From: Roseburia sp. AF12-17LB
Lineage (GTDB): Bacteria; Bacillota; Clostridia; Lachnospirales; Lachnospiraceae
Assembly (NCBI RefSeq): GCF_003479605.1
Contig: NZ_QUHR01000001.1
Location: forward strand, 62,001 to 126,000
Reading direction: 5' to 3'
DNA length: 64,000 nucleotides
A program made the translations under genes and the position numbers. Positions 62,965 to 64,000 of this stretch are shown one piece after another. The stretch's first letter is position 1, and the number at the start of each line of letters is the position of its first letter. Under the pieces are notes generated by a model. That model searched no databases. It was not told the origin of the DNA and was given only the letters and a program-made list of their open reading frames with translations.

Positions 62965-64000
62965 ATGAATCGTAGAGTTGTAGTAACAGGATTGGGTGCG
63001 ATTACACCAATTGGAAATAATGTGCCGGAATTCTGGTCTGCAGTAAAGCAGCAGAAGGTAGGTATTGGAGAGATTACACATTTTGATGCAACAGACTATA
63101 AATGTCATCTTGCAGCAGAAGTAAAGGATTTTGATGCAAAAGAATATATGGATTTCCGCTCTGCAAAGAGAATGGAAGCATTCTGCCAGTTTGCCGTAGC
63201 GGCAGCCGGAGAAGCACTGGAGGATTCCGGACTTTCCATGGAGGCAGAGAATGCATACCGTGTGGGTACTTCCATCAGTTCCGGAGTCGGAAGTTTACAG
63301 GCAATCGAAAGAGAGCATAGCAAATTAGTGGAAAAGGGTCCGGGAAGAGTAAATCCTTTATTTGTCCCGATGATGATTTCCAATATGGCAGCAGGAAATG
63401 TATCCATTCAGTTTGGATTAAAAGGAAAGAGCTTAAATATCAGTACCGCCTGTGCATCCGGAACGAATGCCATTGGTGAAGCCTTTCGTACCATCCAGTA
63501 TGGTGATGCAGAAGTGATGGTGGCAGGTGGAACAGAAAGCTGCATTACTCCGCTTGGAATAGCAGGATTTACATCTTTAACCGCACTTACTTCTTCGGAT
63601 GATCCAAAACATGCATCCATTCCGTTTGATAAAAACAGAAGTGGATTTGTTATGGGAGAAGGTGCCGCAATTGTAATTTTAGAAGAATTAGAGCATGCAA
63701 AGAAACGTGGAGCAAAGATTTATGCAGAAGTAACCGGATATGGATGTTCTTCGGATGCATACCATATTACATCTCCGGCAGAGGATGGTGCAGGCGCAGC
63801 AACCGCAATGATAAATGCAATGAAGGATGCCGGTGTAAATCCGGAGGAAATTACTTATATCAATGCCCATGGAACCAGCACCCATCATAATGACTTATTT
63901 GAGACAAGAGCAATCAAGCTGGCGTTTGGTGAGCATGCAAAGGATATCCGGATTAATTCCACCAAATCCATGATTGGACATCTTCTTGGAGCAGCAGGAG
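62965..64000 (+). CDS. fabF: 3-oxoacyl-ACP synthase II (partial at the right edge)
   Basis: The first ~345 residues of a thiolase-fold condensing enzyme. It begins MNRRVVVTGLGAITPIGNNV; the nucleophile is Cys163 in STACASGTNAIGEAF, the two histidines are His302 in NAHGTSTHHND and His339 in MIGHLLGAAG. ATG 62965 follows GAGAGGA. The remaining ~65 residues lie beyond the window. It elongates acyl-ACP and adjusts chain length with temperature in many bacteria. Confidence 0.96.
   Translation, partial: MNRRVVVTGLGAITPIGNNVPEFWSAVKQQKVGIGEITHFDATDYKCHLAAEVKDFDAKEYMDFRSAKRMEAFCQFAVAAAGEALEDSGLSMEAENAYRVGTSISSGVGSLQAIEREHSKLVEKGPGRVNPLFVPMMISNMAAGNVSIQFGLKGKSLNISTACASGTNAIGEAFRTIQYGDAEVMVAGGTESCITPLGIAGFTSLTALTSSDDPKHASIPFDKNRSGFVMGEGAAIVILEELEHAKKRGAKIYAEVTGYGCSSDAYHITSPAEDGAGAATAMINAMKDAGVNPEEITYINAHGTSTHHNDLFETRAIKLAFGEHAKDIRINSTKSMIGHLLGAAG

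Overview
The window reads as a chromosome segment of a low-to-moderate GC, spore-forming member of the Firmicutes, most likely a gut Lachnospiraceae. The reasons are the sporulation regulator SpoVT, a class B sortase next to a BspA-like surface protein, the acpP-fabK-fabD-fabG-fabF order with FabK as enoyl reductase, many sugar-phosphorylase and ABC loci, and purine-rich Shine-Dalgarno sites before almost every gene. Nearly all genes are on the + strand. I saw no tRNA, rRNA, CRISPR array, insertion sequence or prophage.

Layout. (1) 1-9047: carbohydrate operon with an ABC sugar importer, three oxidoreductase/isomerase-type enzymes, a GH65 phosphorylase, beta-phosphoglucomutase and glycerate kinase; probably uptake of an alpha-glucoside, phosphorolysis to beta-glucose-1-phosphate, and separate oxidation of the aglycone. 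(2) 9134-14505: beta-glucoside PTS operon (EIIBC, GH1, NTF2-like protein, LicT-type antiterminator, EIIA) behind two RAT-like antiterminator sites. (3) 14508-19059: HTH protein, a Hanks-type membrane kinase with a DFD motif, a membrane-anchored repeat protein, GNAT, SfsA and a hexapeptide acetyltransferase. (4) 19451-24386: repeat-bearing intergenic DNA, then the str operon (rpsL, rpsG, fusA, tuf). (5) 24418-38759: nitrogen/amino-acid region with a PucR-like regulator, amino-acid ABC importer, two cytidylate-kinase-like proteins, a hybrid histidine kinase, a COG0523 GTPase, class III aminotransferase, APC permease, Fe-ADH and XRE-cupin regulator. (6) 38756-41764: a ~540-nt imperfect foldback, a leader with a tiny ORF and terminator, mgtE and a HAD phosphatase. 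(7) 41793-50892: AraC regulator, a second sugar ABC importer whose first permease is broken by an internal deletion, a GH94 phosphorylase and an unrecognised six-hairpin-type enzyme. (8) 50924-59728: EamA remnant, duplicated YcxB-like genes, MATE pump, SpoVT, class A PBP, sortase and surface protein. (9) 59947-64000: type II fatty-acid operon behind a 49-bp palindrome with a FabT-like core.

The most unusual non-coding features are the foldback at 38756-39299, a 128-bp structured element present twice (33038-33165 and 59803-59930, 121 of 128 bases identical), the acpP operator palindrome, a hairpin that buries the spoVT Shine-Dalgarno, and two related promoter-proximal terminators ahead of amino-acid genes. 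Family calls were made by eye from motifs; no database search was possible.
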